From Hofstenia miamia (lineage: Eukaryota; Xenacoelomorpha; Acoela; Hofsteniidae): a stretch of 64,000 nt of DNA. The notes beneath the pieces are model-generated. The model saw nothing but the letters and a program-made list of their open reading frames with translations, was not told the origin of the DNA and made no database searches. The position numbers and the translations under genes were made by a program. Shown one piece after another: positions 22,845 to 35,651 of this stretch (position 1 is its first letter; every line of letters begins with the position of its first letter). The stretch spans positions 1,498,527-1,562,526 of the forward strand of contig CABFPE010000098.1 in NCBI GenBank assembly GCA_900660155.1, written 5' to 3'.

Positions 22845-25800
22845 GTATTGTGTATGAGTACGTTAGTTCAGACTATTGAAGAAAAATTTGAAGCTACCAA
22901 ACATTACGAATTCATTGAATTTGTTGCTTCTGTATTCAATAAGCATATAAAGAATCTAGTTACGATCTGTCAATAACGCCGTTGCCAATGTGTAGTTTTC
23001 TTAAATAGACTGCGCTTCCCATAGTTTGAATCTGGCTGTTACATTGTATTTATAAAAGAAAAACAATTTTCTGAAGAAAATCAATGATCGAATTGATACA
23101 TTAAAAATAGTAAAGGCTGCTGTTAAGTTCGACAGCACAAGCAACTGAAGCTTCTACAACATCAAACAACCAACATGTTGTACAATATATCTATGCTGAG
23201 TCGAAATCTGAACCTACAGTATTTTCTCAAAGATTTCTGCAAAGACACATTTTGTAGACAACTGGCTAATTCTTTGGTGGAAAATCATGTTCAATGTCTC
23301 AAAGATTACACTGGTAAAACTCAATCAGGAATTCTTGTTTGACGAACGCTTACGGGAATATGAGGATGATGTTTTCGTGGGTTATCTTTTAGAAGCTGCA
23401 GCAATTGTACACAGCCGAAATTTTGAAACTTTTATTTGAAAATTTTTAATGAAGAACTAACAGCGGATATGACAACTACGTATTTTTCATGAGATGAAGT
23501 CACCGAAGGAGCACTTGGCAACTAATGTGTTGAAGCCTAAACGACGTATTTCATGGACAATTTAGGGATTGCGGATTCCAACTTGGAACAGCTAATCGTC
23601 GCAAAAGCCCTCTTCCAAAAAATCTCGAAGCATGACGGTTTTATGGAAAATTAATAAGAGATTTTGGTACGATGAAAATGAAGTTATAGATAAAATTTAT
23701 TTTTTAACCATCGTAATTGTTTTACTGTGTGTGTTTTGTTTGCTATAAATCGAATTTTTAATTCTGTTTTCATTTTTTAAGATTCCAATATTTTCAATTG
23801 ATTGCAAACCCAATTAATTTTTCGGATGCCTTGCTTTCAGCTAATATATTTTAAAGCAAATTTTGGTTTTAAACCAAAGACTATTAAAAAGAAGGACACA
23901 TCAGATGCATTTAGCTAATGTCATTGAAGGCTTAATCAAAAACATAATGATTTCCTAACACTACGTTTTAATTCAAAGTATGTTTATTCTGCCTGTAACT
24001 TTCGCACTACATCAGTTAGACAGCGCGTAAACGATGCGGTATCTCAAGTGGCTAGAAAAATAAACAAATGATTAACAGCATTTGCGCCCATACGAAAATT
24101 CTAGAAAAATAAACAAATGATTAACAGCATTTGCGCCCATACGAAAATTCTAGAAAAATAAACAAATGATTAACAGCATTTGCGCCCATACGAAAATTCT
24201 AGAAAAATAAACAAATGATTAACAGCATTTGCGCCCATACGAAAATTCTAGAAAAATAAACAAATGATTAACAGCATTTGCGCCCTTACGAAAATTTTTT
24301 GGTTTCAACTTAAGAATGCGATATTATATAAAAAGATCAGTACCATTATAATTTTGTCCCTTCACAGTTATTATTAACAAAAACAAGAAGAGAATTAATA
24401 CCGGTATTTAAATTTAGCTAAAATAACTATTTGAATACATGTGATGCTATATTTTACATTATTGAAAAATATGGGTGAAATATCGAATTTGAAATCGGAA
24501 ATTGTATTTTTGGTGATCGACCTACAATCAGCACTCTAATAAAACAAATTAGCATTGTAAATACAATATTTTAAACTATACACTATTGGTATTCAATGAA
24601 TTATTAAACTTCGAAAAATCAGAGTTTATATAGATGAATATTGGTACATTGTACCTTAACTTCGACGCGGTTTTCGATTAACGTTAAATGATTTTTCGAC
24701 TCATTTGTTAATGAAAAGAAAGCATATTGATACAAAAGTTATATATTCATGGTATATGTGCATCTAAAAGCAATTAACATAGATATCGAATCATTCATTA
24801 TCACTCATCAAAATCGTCATTCAATTCCAACAGCATCATTTCAAATTCGTTCCTTGTTTCACATCTTTCTTATTGCGCCTTCTGAGACGATCCAGCCATC
24901 AACCTCCAGAGTTTTTTCTTGATAACATAGGCTGAGTGACCTTGGCAACGATAGTGATGCACAAGAACATGAACAACCTTCTTTATTTCACGGGGAGCCG
25001 TTGGGGATGGAAACGGCATTCATTTAATTGTCAATAATAATGATCAGTTTTTGTCGTAATCGGAAATTTTGAATCGTTCAATGACTTATGTTATTTCAAT
25101 CAATCGGACCTTACATCAATGATTGAAATTTAAATCTCACTTACCCAAGATATCGAACAATTAAAAATTACATTCTAAAACCGATATTTCTAAAAAAAGG
25201 AATGCAATGATTAATGCGTTAAAAGAATACAAAATGGATCATTAATAATTGTAAAGAATGCTAAAGACTGTGTGAGACAATTTTTCAGAACGTATAGAAA
25301 ATATATTGATAGCAGTAGTTCGATATATGAATCTAAACTGTAACTTATCGAAGATCGAAAACCGCGTCGAAGTTATGGTATACCCTTTAGTAAAAATATT
25401 TTTGATCTTCAATAATTCAGTGGATACAACTTTCTAGGAATGATCCACAGGTAGACATGCTTAAGTAAATTTAAGGTTAATAGAGGAATGGTTAGAATTT
25501 AATAATGCTGAGTAGAGTTGAGTCATTTTATTATTCTTAGATCAGGTCTACCACGATTAATCAGGTCCAGGTCAAAACAGGATAGGAAACAGGTTTGAAA
25601 ATATCTATATAGCTTGATAAATTTTATATTACTAATACTTTGATTTCATTAACTGGAAAAATCTTGTTAAATCAGTATGGTTTTGGTACCAAAACTTTAC
25701 TTAGCTGTTTTCCTTATTACATATGCGAAATGTGTCATAGGCTGGCGTAGAAAATAAAAAACGATGAACGAGAATAACAGTATATAATTACTATATTCTG

Positions 25801-28800
25801 ACTATGCAAATGTCAATCACAAGCGCTTTGTTGATTTATGACTAGCTTCCAGATAATAATAGGGTTAACCTGTCTACCCAATGACAAGTTTATAGTTTTG
25901 GATATGTTGGGCCTGGTGTGCTTGGAATCACTGCATGGCTACAATTAACAAATTCATACAAAGTGAGGCTAAAAGTCTTCCCTTTGGTTAGAAAGCCAAA
26001 AATGAATAGAGATTTTTAAGGTTGCTGAAAGTTTTTTTCCAACACATTCAACAAAATAGCATTGCTATATATTTAATAAACGTACAGTGGATTTAACAGA
26101 AAAAGAAACTTTTGTGAATTTTTGATCTAAAGAATTATGGTTTCAATACTCGCTAGATATTGAGCCAATTGATTTTTTAATTTCGAGGCCCTTAGAGAGG
26201 CAAAGGATTTCTCAAAAATACTCATGTACTTTTAGAGTAAATCTGTAAAGTATGGTGGAATATTACTAGTCAAGACACCTCGAAAGCATGCTGTGCCGGA
26301 GTTCAAATGATATTTAAGAATGTCATCACAGCTAAGGGTGGCTATTGTGAGTGATGCATGTCTGGGATTATTAAAAGTCATGGGTAGAAAGTTTTGCTCT
26401 TAAGAAAAATGAGTCCTCTATGTGACAATTTTTTTGCGACTTCCTGTATGCATACATACAGAAGCGCCCGTATATTGTGAATATGTAAATTGTAACAATT
26501 CGTATAATTTAATAAAAAATTATCATGTTTACCAACGTGGAATACTTATTCTTCTCAAAAAACACCTTATGGAAACTAAATTATTCATTAAGCAATTAAA
26601 GGATGCATGTGTTACAATGGCGAGTCCACAATGGCTGCTTACCATTTAAGAGATAAATGTGTTCTAAAAGAACGTGCTTTCCCAACCCAAGTATAAGTAG
26701 TGAGTGGTAATCATTTCATTTCGGGATGGATATGAATCGACCTGAAAACTATACTTTTCAAAATTATGTTGGTTGCTATGGTAACCAAAAAACATTTAAA
26801 TAATACACTATTTATGAAAAGTATTTCTTTGCTATAGTATTAATTGGAAAAAAGAAATAGTCCGTGAACAAAACAATTTTCGGAATAATCACCATACTAT
26901 TGAATGCAAACAACGTAATCAATTGAACATATAGTTTTGAGTGGAAAACATGGAAAACAATAGAACTAATTTCTTGGAAATGACAACTAAATATGATGCT
27001 AGAAAATTACATACTAAAATAAAATAAAATGAAAAGCATGAAATCCCAAATAAATTTGAATGACAATCTCATAGTCGGATTCAAAGTAAGTGAAATCTGG
27101 AGTTATCGGGGACAGGAATATCGGTCAATACAATAAATAACATATGCTATTACAATGTAAGATAATGAAATGAAAATCAGCTAGTAAACACCGGGAAGTT
27201 TGAACGACTGATCAAAATTTGTCGATTTTGGTACAAAAATTGCACAATTGGCACAATCAAGTTCATCACAATACATAAAGTTCTTCATACGCAAACGCAA
27301 TAACAGTTTGACAGTGGACTGATCGAATCGCACCCTTTTTGTAGTAAAAATAATCATAAACAGTAAAAAATATATATTGTATTATATAAAATATTTGTAT
27401 TTCGCGCTAAGTATTAAAGTGTTGAAGGGGATTTTGCTGAGCAGTGTATCGATTAAAATTGGAATTTAATGCATAAATTTTTAAATTATTTAAATGCTGT
27501 TATGTGTTAAAATAGACTTCTAATTTGAAAACATTTCTGACAGAACTCACTAATGCAATGAAATTTGGTGTTTGTTATATAGGAATATACTATTAGTAAA
27601 TTATTGATGATCCAATCTTTAGCTTCTATAAAATTTCTATTATACACGAATTCCAAAACTTTTTGCAGTAAATGTGAAATGTTGGATAAATTCGAGTATA
27701 AAAACTTCATTAGTCTAGTTGCAAAAAAATACTGAGTGGCAAAATGAAGAAAAAAATTGAAAACATTGAATTGGAAATGTCTTAATAAAAATTGGCGTTT
27801 TGTAATATGGCACTTTCAAAAATTTGGCGTTTTGTAATGACGAGGCTCGATTCCCGTATTAAAAGCGCTAATATATGTATACATTATATATATTAAACAG
27901 TAGGAAAAGTAATAATCACATGTCCACTGGAACTATAATATACTTGGTAAAGTTGAAATTGGATAACATAAAATATAAGCAATTATTGCGCATTAAGTAA
28001 AAAACTGGGACAACTAAATGAACAAAATTTTGAAAATTATTAAGAGAAGATTTAGTAATGACGAACGAACAAATGTTTCGTAATCTATGCACACTAATAC
28101 ATGACCTGAATAACTTAAATTGCAAGCTGTTTAAACAAGAAATTACGTTGATTCTTTACACCAATTATGTCGGTTAAGAACTATATACTCCAATTACATG
28201 TGAAAAGGTGATACTATATAGAAACAAAGTTAATCCAATTTAATTCCGATTTCTAGTATTAAACATGTTAAAAAGATCAAATCAAGAATTCAACAACACC
28301 AGTGCATAACACATTTTTTATGTTATCCTTTTAGATCCCCAGGTAGGCAATGGATTATGATGACACATAGTATTTAGAGGGATGTAAACAAATATATTTA
28401 CGTAAAATTTTTAGAAAAAATAAATACACCTTTTTTCAAAAAATTTAAAAATACATTATTTAAATATATTTTAAAATATTGTTCAATGAAATTTAATTCA
28501 TTATTTTCCAAATATTGACATTCCAATATGACTTATTATAGTACAAAACAGAACTCCTTCCAAATGCATTGGCAGCAGTGCGGGAAAATATTTTTCTAAA
28601 CGTCATTTTAAATTAAAATTATTTACTATATTTTTATAATTGTGATAATAAACATCAACAAATAAAAACTAAAGGAGAAAATAAATGAATTTTAATTATG
28701 CTTCAAAATAAAAAATTTAAATATATTTATTTACAATATATTTAAATTAAATATATTTATATACATCCCTGAGTATTTAACTGCCACCAAAAGGCATGCA

Positions 28801-31800
28801 TTACTTGACCTCGTGCATTAAATTACAGCTAGAAATAAATAAAATTAGTAAAGATAATAAGCTCAATATCCGACATTGTTGTAAGACATTCCATTTATAA
28901 TTTAGCCGTAAGTTATTTGAAATTTAATATAACGACCTTTTAAGTGACCAACATCAAGTACCCACTCACAAATCAATTCACTAATTCGCTTTAGTTAAAG
29001 ATTTCTAATATAGCAGAAATATTTCCATGGCGAAAAGCAAAATTAATTGTCTGCAGTGACATAATGAAAATTCTATACGACGTTTCAATGCACGCGTTTT
29101 TAAGAATATTGAGATGATTGGTCTGGTACGCGATGAAATTGAACGCCGCTTCTGTAAATGAAATTCCAATCTTTATTACCGCGTCTTGTTGAAATGTATA
29201 GATTAGCAAATAAAATAAACTCAACGTTAGCTGAAACAACAAAAATATTGCAATTCGCGGTAGAATTCTAGTACCATAAATGATTCAGTGACTGCGCTTA
29301 TTAGGAAATATTAATATTTTACCAGTGATCACAATATAAAAGAAAGAATTGCAAGAACGATTCGGAAATTGTATAAAACTAAAGAAACAAATTATATTCA
29401 GTGCAGATTTCGAAAGTAAAATAGTCGGTAAAAACATGAGGGAACTCAAAGAGCGATAAGTGCTTGAGCTGCAAAACGCTTATGCACCTGTCCTTAAAAA
29501 CCGATAGATATTGAACAGAAAAAGTTCAACTTATCACAATCACAAGTAGCAGAGATATACTGGAGTAGTCTGAAAGATTAACCTTTGCACCATTTTTAGT
29601 ATATTACAGAAGCCAAGTTTCGTTTTCAGCCCATAATTGTCTGCTTAAAGAAATAACGTCTAGATATGGTAGAATGATTTTATCAGTGATTTACCTCAGA
29701 AAATGCTTTCCATTATCATGGAGTTCTGCTATTATAGCAGATCTCCATGCCATTATAGACAAATCTTTAACAACTAACTATATTGTCCCCGCTATAGCAA
29801 GTACAATTCCATGCAGCTTTAATTTTAGTTTAACATAAATGTGCACAAGAAGCAATGTCCTTTCTAGCTAATTACTTAAAAGTAAATCCAAGATCACAAA
29901 TTTATTTGTAGCAGTATTTCCTATCCTAGTTTTCATCTCTAAAATTTGGAATGATTTAGAGAATGATATTAAAGTAGAAAAATTACAACAAATTTAGAAA
30001 AAAATTAAGAAGTGTAGTTTTACACCGAAAAAGCACACTCGGAGACACAAAGATACTAAACACATTTACTTAATTCTTACACTCATTTCAGCAGTATTAC
30101 TAAGAACAATGAGCCTCTTTATACAACTAATTTTCCTATAAAAACCAGAAAGAGAAAATCCAAGATGCGAAAGGCAAAATGCTTAAAGGTTGGTGAGTTT
30201 TATCTGGTTTCATGGAAAAGGTTTTTGATGTCTAGATAAAAACATGAATGTAAGATCGTTTGTTGAGATCTAACTAATAGTGGTTGGTAACAATAGACTG
30301 ATGGTTAATATACAAGCCCAGTAATTGCTAAAAACTGAAGATCTAATGCTTTTGATAGTTCAAAGATTCTATTTAATTATACAAGGAACATAACTTAGTG
30401 AATGAAAATAATTCTCATTATCAAAAACATGTTACTGTAACAAAAATTAAATAGTGAAATTTTAAGTACATTTGTTACTGTCGTGAGTGCTAAAAAATAA
30501 GTGCATGATGCTGCTAAAATTCTGGGAACATAAAACCTTTTAACACAACGCTGTTTTTCACATTTGTGAAAATTAAATGTGAGGAACATTAAAATGTTAA
30601 AATAATTTACCAAATGCAAAAATTCAGGATTCATGATAAAATAGGAAGAGATGTTTAGAGATGGAATGAGCAACGGCACTCTTTTCCAATATAAACGCTC
30701 ATTGATTGTGGTGTTCTTCCGAGCAATTTGCATCGTCCAAGTTAAATCTTGTGGCTAAAACAACAAAAAATTAATGCATTGATTTTTTACAGGCGAATAT
30801 TAAATTCCTAACAATCACAATTTGCATTGTGACATGTATAAAAATATTGTTGGAACCTTAAGAACAGAGGGACACCAGCATTGACAAAGTATATAGCCAA
30901 ACATCATTTTTCTAAAATTTCCCTCATGAAAATTTTGCTTTTACGAAGATTGAAATTTTGTGCGATTGTATTCGATTTTACAAAATTTTTAGGTTGGAAC
31001 AGTTTCCTAAATGATAATTTGATCTTGAAAACGACGATTTAATTAAATCATTTTACATTGGTTACCTTTTGGAAAATTAAAATTATATAAATGATGTATT
31101 CAATTTCAATGAAGAACTTTCTAATGTGTGAAATTAGTTCTATTCCAATATTTTACATTAAGCATAATAATTACGTTCACTAGGGCAACCAAAGGGGCAA
31201 CAGTGGCAAAAAAGCAAAAATATTTCACATTTCAAATATAATTTTAAGGGGCAAATTAAGATATTTGTGCTAAATTTAATTTTTATATTCAAAAATTTGT
31301 GACAAAAATCACTATTTGTAGCATGCTGTGATTCACTGTACTAAAAGGAATTTTAAACAAGAGAATGTTGTGAAATACGTTTGTTCAATTATGAACTGTT
31401 GAAATTGTTTGTACATGTTACATGTTTGTGCTATATTGCTTTCTTCCTTTTTAACCCATATATTTTGTAATTTGAATGTTTTGGTTGTTTATTTGCCTGA
31501 CAGCTAGCAAAATAGACATTTCACTAATGTCAATCATGTGTTCTGGCTTTACTAAATCCAGACAACTCACTATTGACCAAACAATTCTGAAACAGAGTGA
31601 CTTGTGTCAACAGCCACCTTTCACATATTATAGGAGGCTACTCTTACAAACGAAAATAGTACCTACCATGTAAAAGCAAATACATGGTATGGTCTGTAGT
31701 TGCCTGGAAATAAACCTGTAAAGAGCAAAAATTAAGGAAATAAAGGGCAACAATTGGTTGCCCTAATAATCACATTGTTTATGGCATCTAATGATGATAA

Positions 31801-34800
31801 AGTATTACTAAAATCCATGGTGCTGCATGCATTTGAGAAAATACATTTTGGTTTTGAGAATTGTGCAATTTCCGATTTTGAAGGTGAGATTAATAATGGA
31901 TTGCTGAATACATGCTACCATCAATTAATAATAAATGTATCACCTGAATATCCCAGTTACAATGACAAACGGAATGCTCATTAATATACCTGCTCATTAG
32001 CAGGAATAATCCATATAAAGTTACTCTTAATCCTTTAAGGCTTGGTGGTACATTTATGTCCCACCTAAGCAAATCCGTTTTTCTAGACTGCTATAATTCA
32101 CAGTTTATTTGCATTTTGCATGGCTAATCTTAAGATAATGGCAAGGTAATATATCTATAAAGTCAATTGCTAATTGCTCCACAAACTTTTGGTTTTTTTA
32201 GTTGAGTATGATATTCCTGTTTGATCAATCTGATCACTGATTTTGCAATAAATATAATTACGTGAATCATGTGGTTAAGAAGGGCATTTCTCAGCGAATA
32301 TATGACAAAAATATTATAATGACAATGGATTCTTGCCATTCATATTTTGGCAATCATTAAGGGACTCCCCTAAGGACTGCAGGTACATATATGTAGGGCC
32401 TAGTCCCTAGCGTCATAGATGCATTTCAAAATTTAATTTTGGTAATATGGTGCTGTTTAGTATTTACTTAATGCAATATCATACGTTTTTCTAACGAATG
32501 CAGCTTCAGTCTCATGCGCCTCAAAGGGTTAATATTAATACACGTTTGATGTTTAAAAGTCGTGCTTCATTACTCTATTATATTTATCAGATCTACTGTT
32601 TGTTTTTGCCTGAGTAACTGAAATATTTATGCCAGAGATGGAACTGGTAGACCAGAGTCGCCAATTAGCAGTCTACAGTTGAATTGAAATGTTCAAGAAA
32701 GGCCGGAAAATTAAATGCCAAAAATACTCATGTGTGTATCTGATCATTAGCGAAAATTAGGCTATCTCCTTGGGTTAAAGAAAATATAAAAAATTAAGGG
32801 TTGAGAAAAATGTTATTGCTTCAACAGGATTACAAGGAGAATACTAAATAAATTTACCAATTTACAATCTCACATTGCGTTTTTGATTGTTTACTTATAC
32901 TTAATACTACTGATAATTGATAATAGAAAATATCAACAAAATGTAAGAAAAATCAAGTAAATAAAAAGTTTTATGAAAATATAGTTGAAAACAAAAGCAA
33001 TAAATCAAATAAAATATCGTATGGAATAAATATAAGGTAGCAAAATGTTTGAAATGGACCTTATGCATTTTCAGTTCTTTGCCCGATAGTTTACTATTTT
33101 CTAGATACAATTAGGTACAAAATCAAGGGTGCTAAAAATGTTATTGCAATATTTTTAACAAAAAAAAATAATTCAATATTTATATAACTAAAAATAAACT
33201 ATTGCAATTATTCTGCTGTTAATGTTTGGAAAAAACAAAAATTTAGATGATAAATTGTTTATTCGATAACGTCATTTATCAAACTATTCAAAGGATAAAT
33301 ATTCCAAAAATCTTTGCACTTAGCACACAAAGACAATTGAGATTCAAGATTCTCAGGTGGTAGTTTTTTTTGCGGTAGTCATTGTAAACAGATCTTGATT
33401 CCAATAACAGTAAACATTAAGATCTCAAAGAATTTCCGCAATTGAAGAATAAATTATTGGTATCTTTGAAATTTAAAAATAAATTATTTCAATATTTTTA
33501 TTGTCCTGGACAAGATTGTGACTAGGGATGAGACTTGGATTCCGTCCGTCAATTCAGAGATGAAGGAGGCGCCCAAGAAATTCAAGCAACTGGTCGAGAG
33601 TGTAAACAGCTGGTTAAGTGCACAGGCGGAGGAGTTCTTCGATGATGGCATGAGGAAGCTGATCTCACGGTATCAAAATTTTCTCGATTTAAAAGGTGAC
33701 TGTTGAGAAGTAAACAATGTTAGATGTATTGATATCATGTAATTAGATTAATTTGGACTTTTTTTTCTCAGTGGGCTATCGGATGTTAATTTTCGAATAA
33801 CCCTCGTAATATATACAATTCGACAAATGCAATTAAAATTTTCAGGCTGTTCGGTGAATATTAATAGTTATCGACTCGACCTCAAAATTTATACCGGTTC
33901 CAATTTGGTCCATCTATATATTGATTTTTATACAATTAAAGTTCTATGTGCATAAGAATTCAATCGTTAAAATAACAAAAACAAAAATACATCATTTGAA
34001 CAATATTTAAACGACTAATGTGCATTTTCTCAGAATAATGTAGCTAATACTACACCTTTTCCAAAACATCCAATTGAATATTGAATATTATTACTTAAAT
34101 TTAATGTTGTAAAAATAATTTTTGAAATAATATATGAAAAAAACTTTAAATGAAAGAAAATCTTTGTAATGTTTACACATTTTGCAAATATTCAACTTAG
34201 TTTCAAAATTTATACACAACACAAAAAGAAGGCAGCTGGTGAAAAGGATGAAATAAAATAACCAACTTCGATTGATATGAAATCCGAACAAAAACCTCTT
34301 TATTTATTCATCAAGCTAAGATCTACTCAAATTAATTGTTTAATGGGAAATCGTGGCAGAATATATTTACACCTCAACTTGGTGTTAGACTACAATAAAT
34401 GCCTACCAACAAAATTAAAAATAAATAAGTCATGTTCCACCTAGTTATCACTTTCTTTCAAATAATGGATAATAAATTTACATTGTGAATAATGCGGTAA
34501 ATCTGATTTATAATTTTCTTTGTGCAGTTGTAGAAGTACTTTTTCATTAAAAAGTTTTCTAAATTTCAATAACAAAAGTAACTACCAGGATTTAAACGCC
34601 ATAAATTTCAGATGAAATTTTTGTTTTTCACTTTTAGATGCACAATCACATCTGAAAAATCTCCTACTGATATCACTTTCCTCAAGGAAGCATATATGAA
34701 ATAAATTGGACAATGCATAAAAGATGTACATAGCGCCACGAATAAGTTGCTCTAAATGTCAAATTCTTAATTTACACGTACACTATCAATGAACGTTCAG

Positions 34801-35604
34801 TATTTTACATGCCCATAGGATGTTCTTTTAACCACGTCAGTAGACATGTACTCAAAAGAATACACATTGGAAATTTGCGTACTGATTCAATATATTCATA
34901 ATAAACCACACAATTGAATTGTGTATGAATTTATTTAATTGCTATAGCTTGAAAAATATTTTATGTGAAAATATCATTTTCTCCGAGATAATTGCTTCAC
35001 AACGTATGAGTGTATCATGCATAAGGGCAATAAAATGGAAGGGGTGAACTACGCTTTGTTTTTCTGCAACTAGATTAATTTTAGCATTGTGAATTCAAAT
35101 TTCTGCTTCATTTTTACGAAATTTAGTTTCATCATATGACCCTGTAAAGAGCCCCTATTTTAGTAAATATGCATGGTATATAAACATAACACAAAAATCG
35201 TATTCAACATGGAAAACTAAGTATATTGACAAGAATAAACTCGTTTTCTTAGACACTGAAATTGAAAATAAAAATTTGAATTTTGAATCAAGACTTCATT
35301 TTAAGAAAACGAATACAGAACTATACATCCCTTTTCCATCATATTGCGACAAGAAATATAAAGTTAACACCATTAAGGCAATTTGCGACAGAATTATAAA
35401 ACTATCATCTAATTATAAACTTATCACGTCTGCATTTGATCAAATTTTTGAAAAATTTTCTAAAAATGGTTATCCTCAAACTAATTAAGGACGTTGTTTC
35501 AAAGTGTTTATTACTTCCATCAAAAACTATTGAAGAAGTGAACCTACAAGTTAAAGAAATTTATAAGTGCTTATAGATTAAATGAATTTATATAGCATAT
35601 CTCT

Positions 35605-35651
<47 letters not shown>

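Noticed and set aside
24052-24296. CRISPR-like array
   Set aside because: The 49-bp units are directly adjacent without unique spacers, and everything around is eukaryotic intron. It is a minisatellite.
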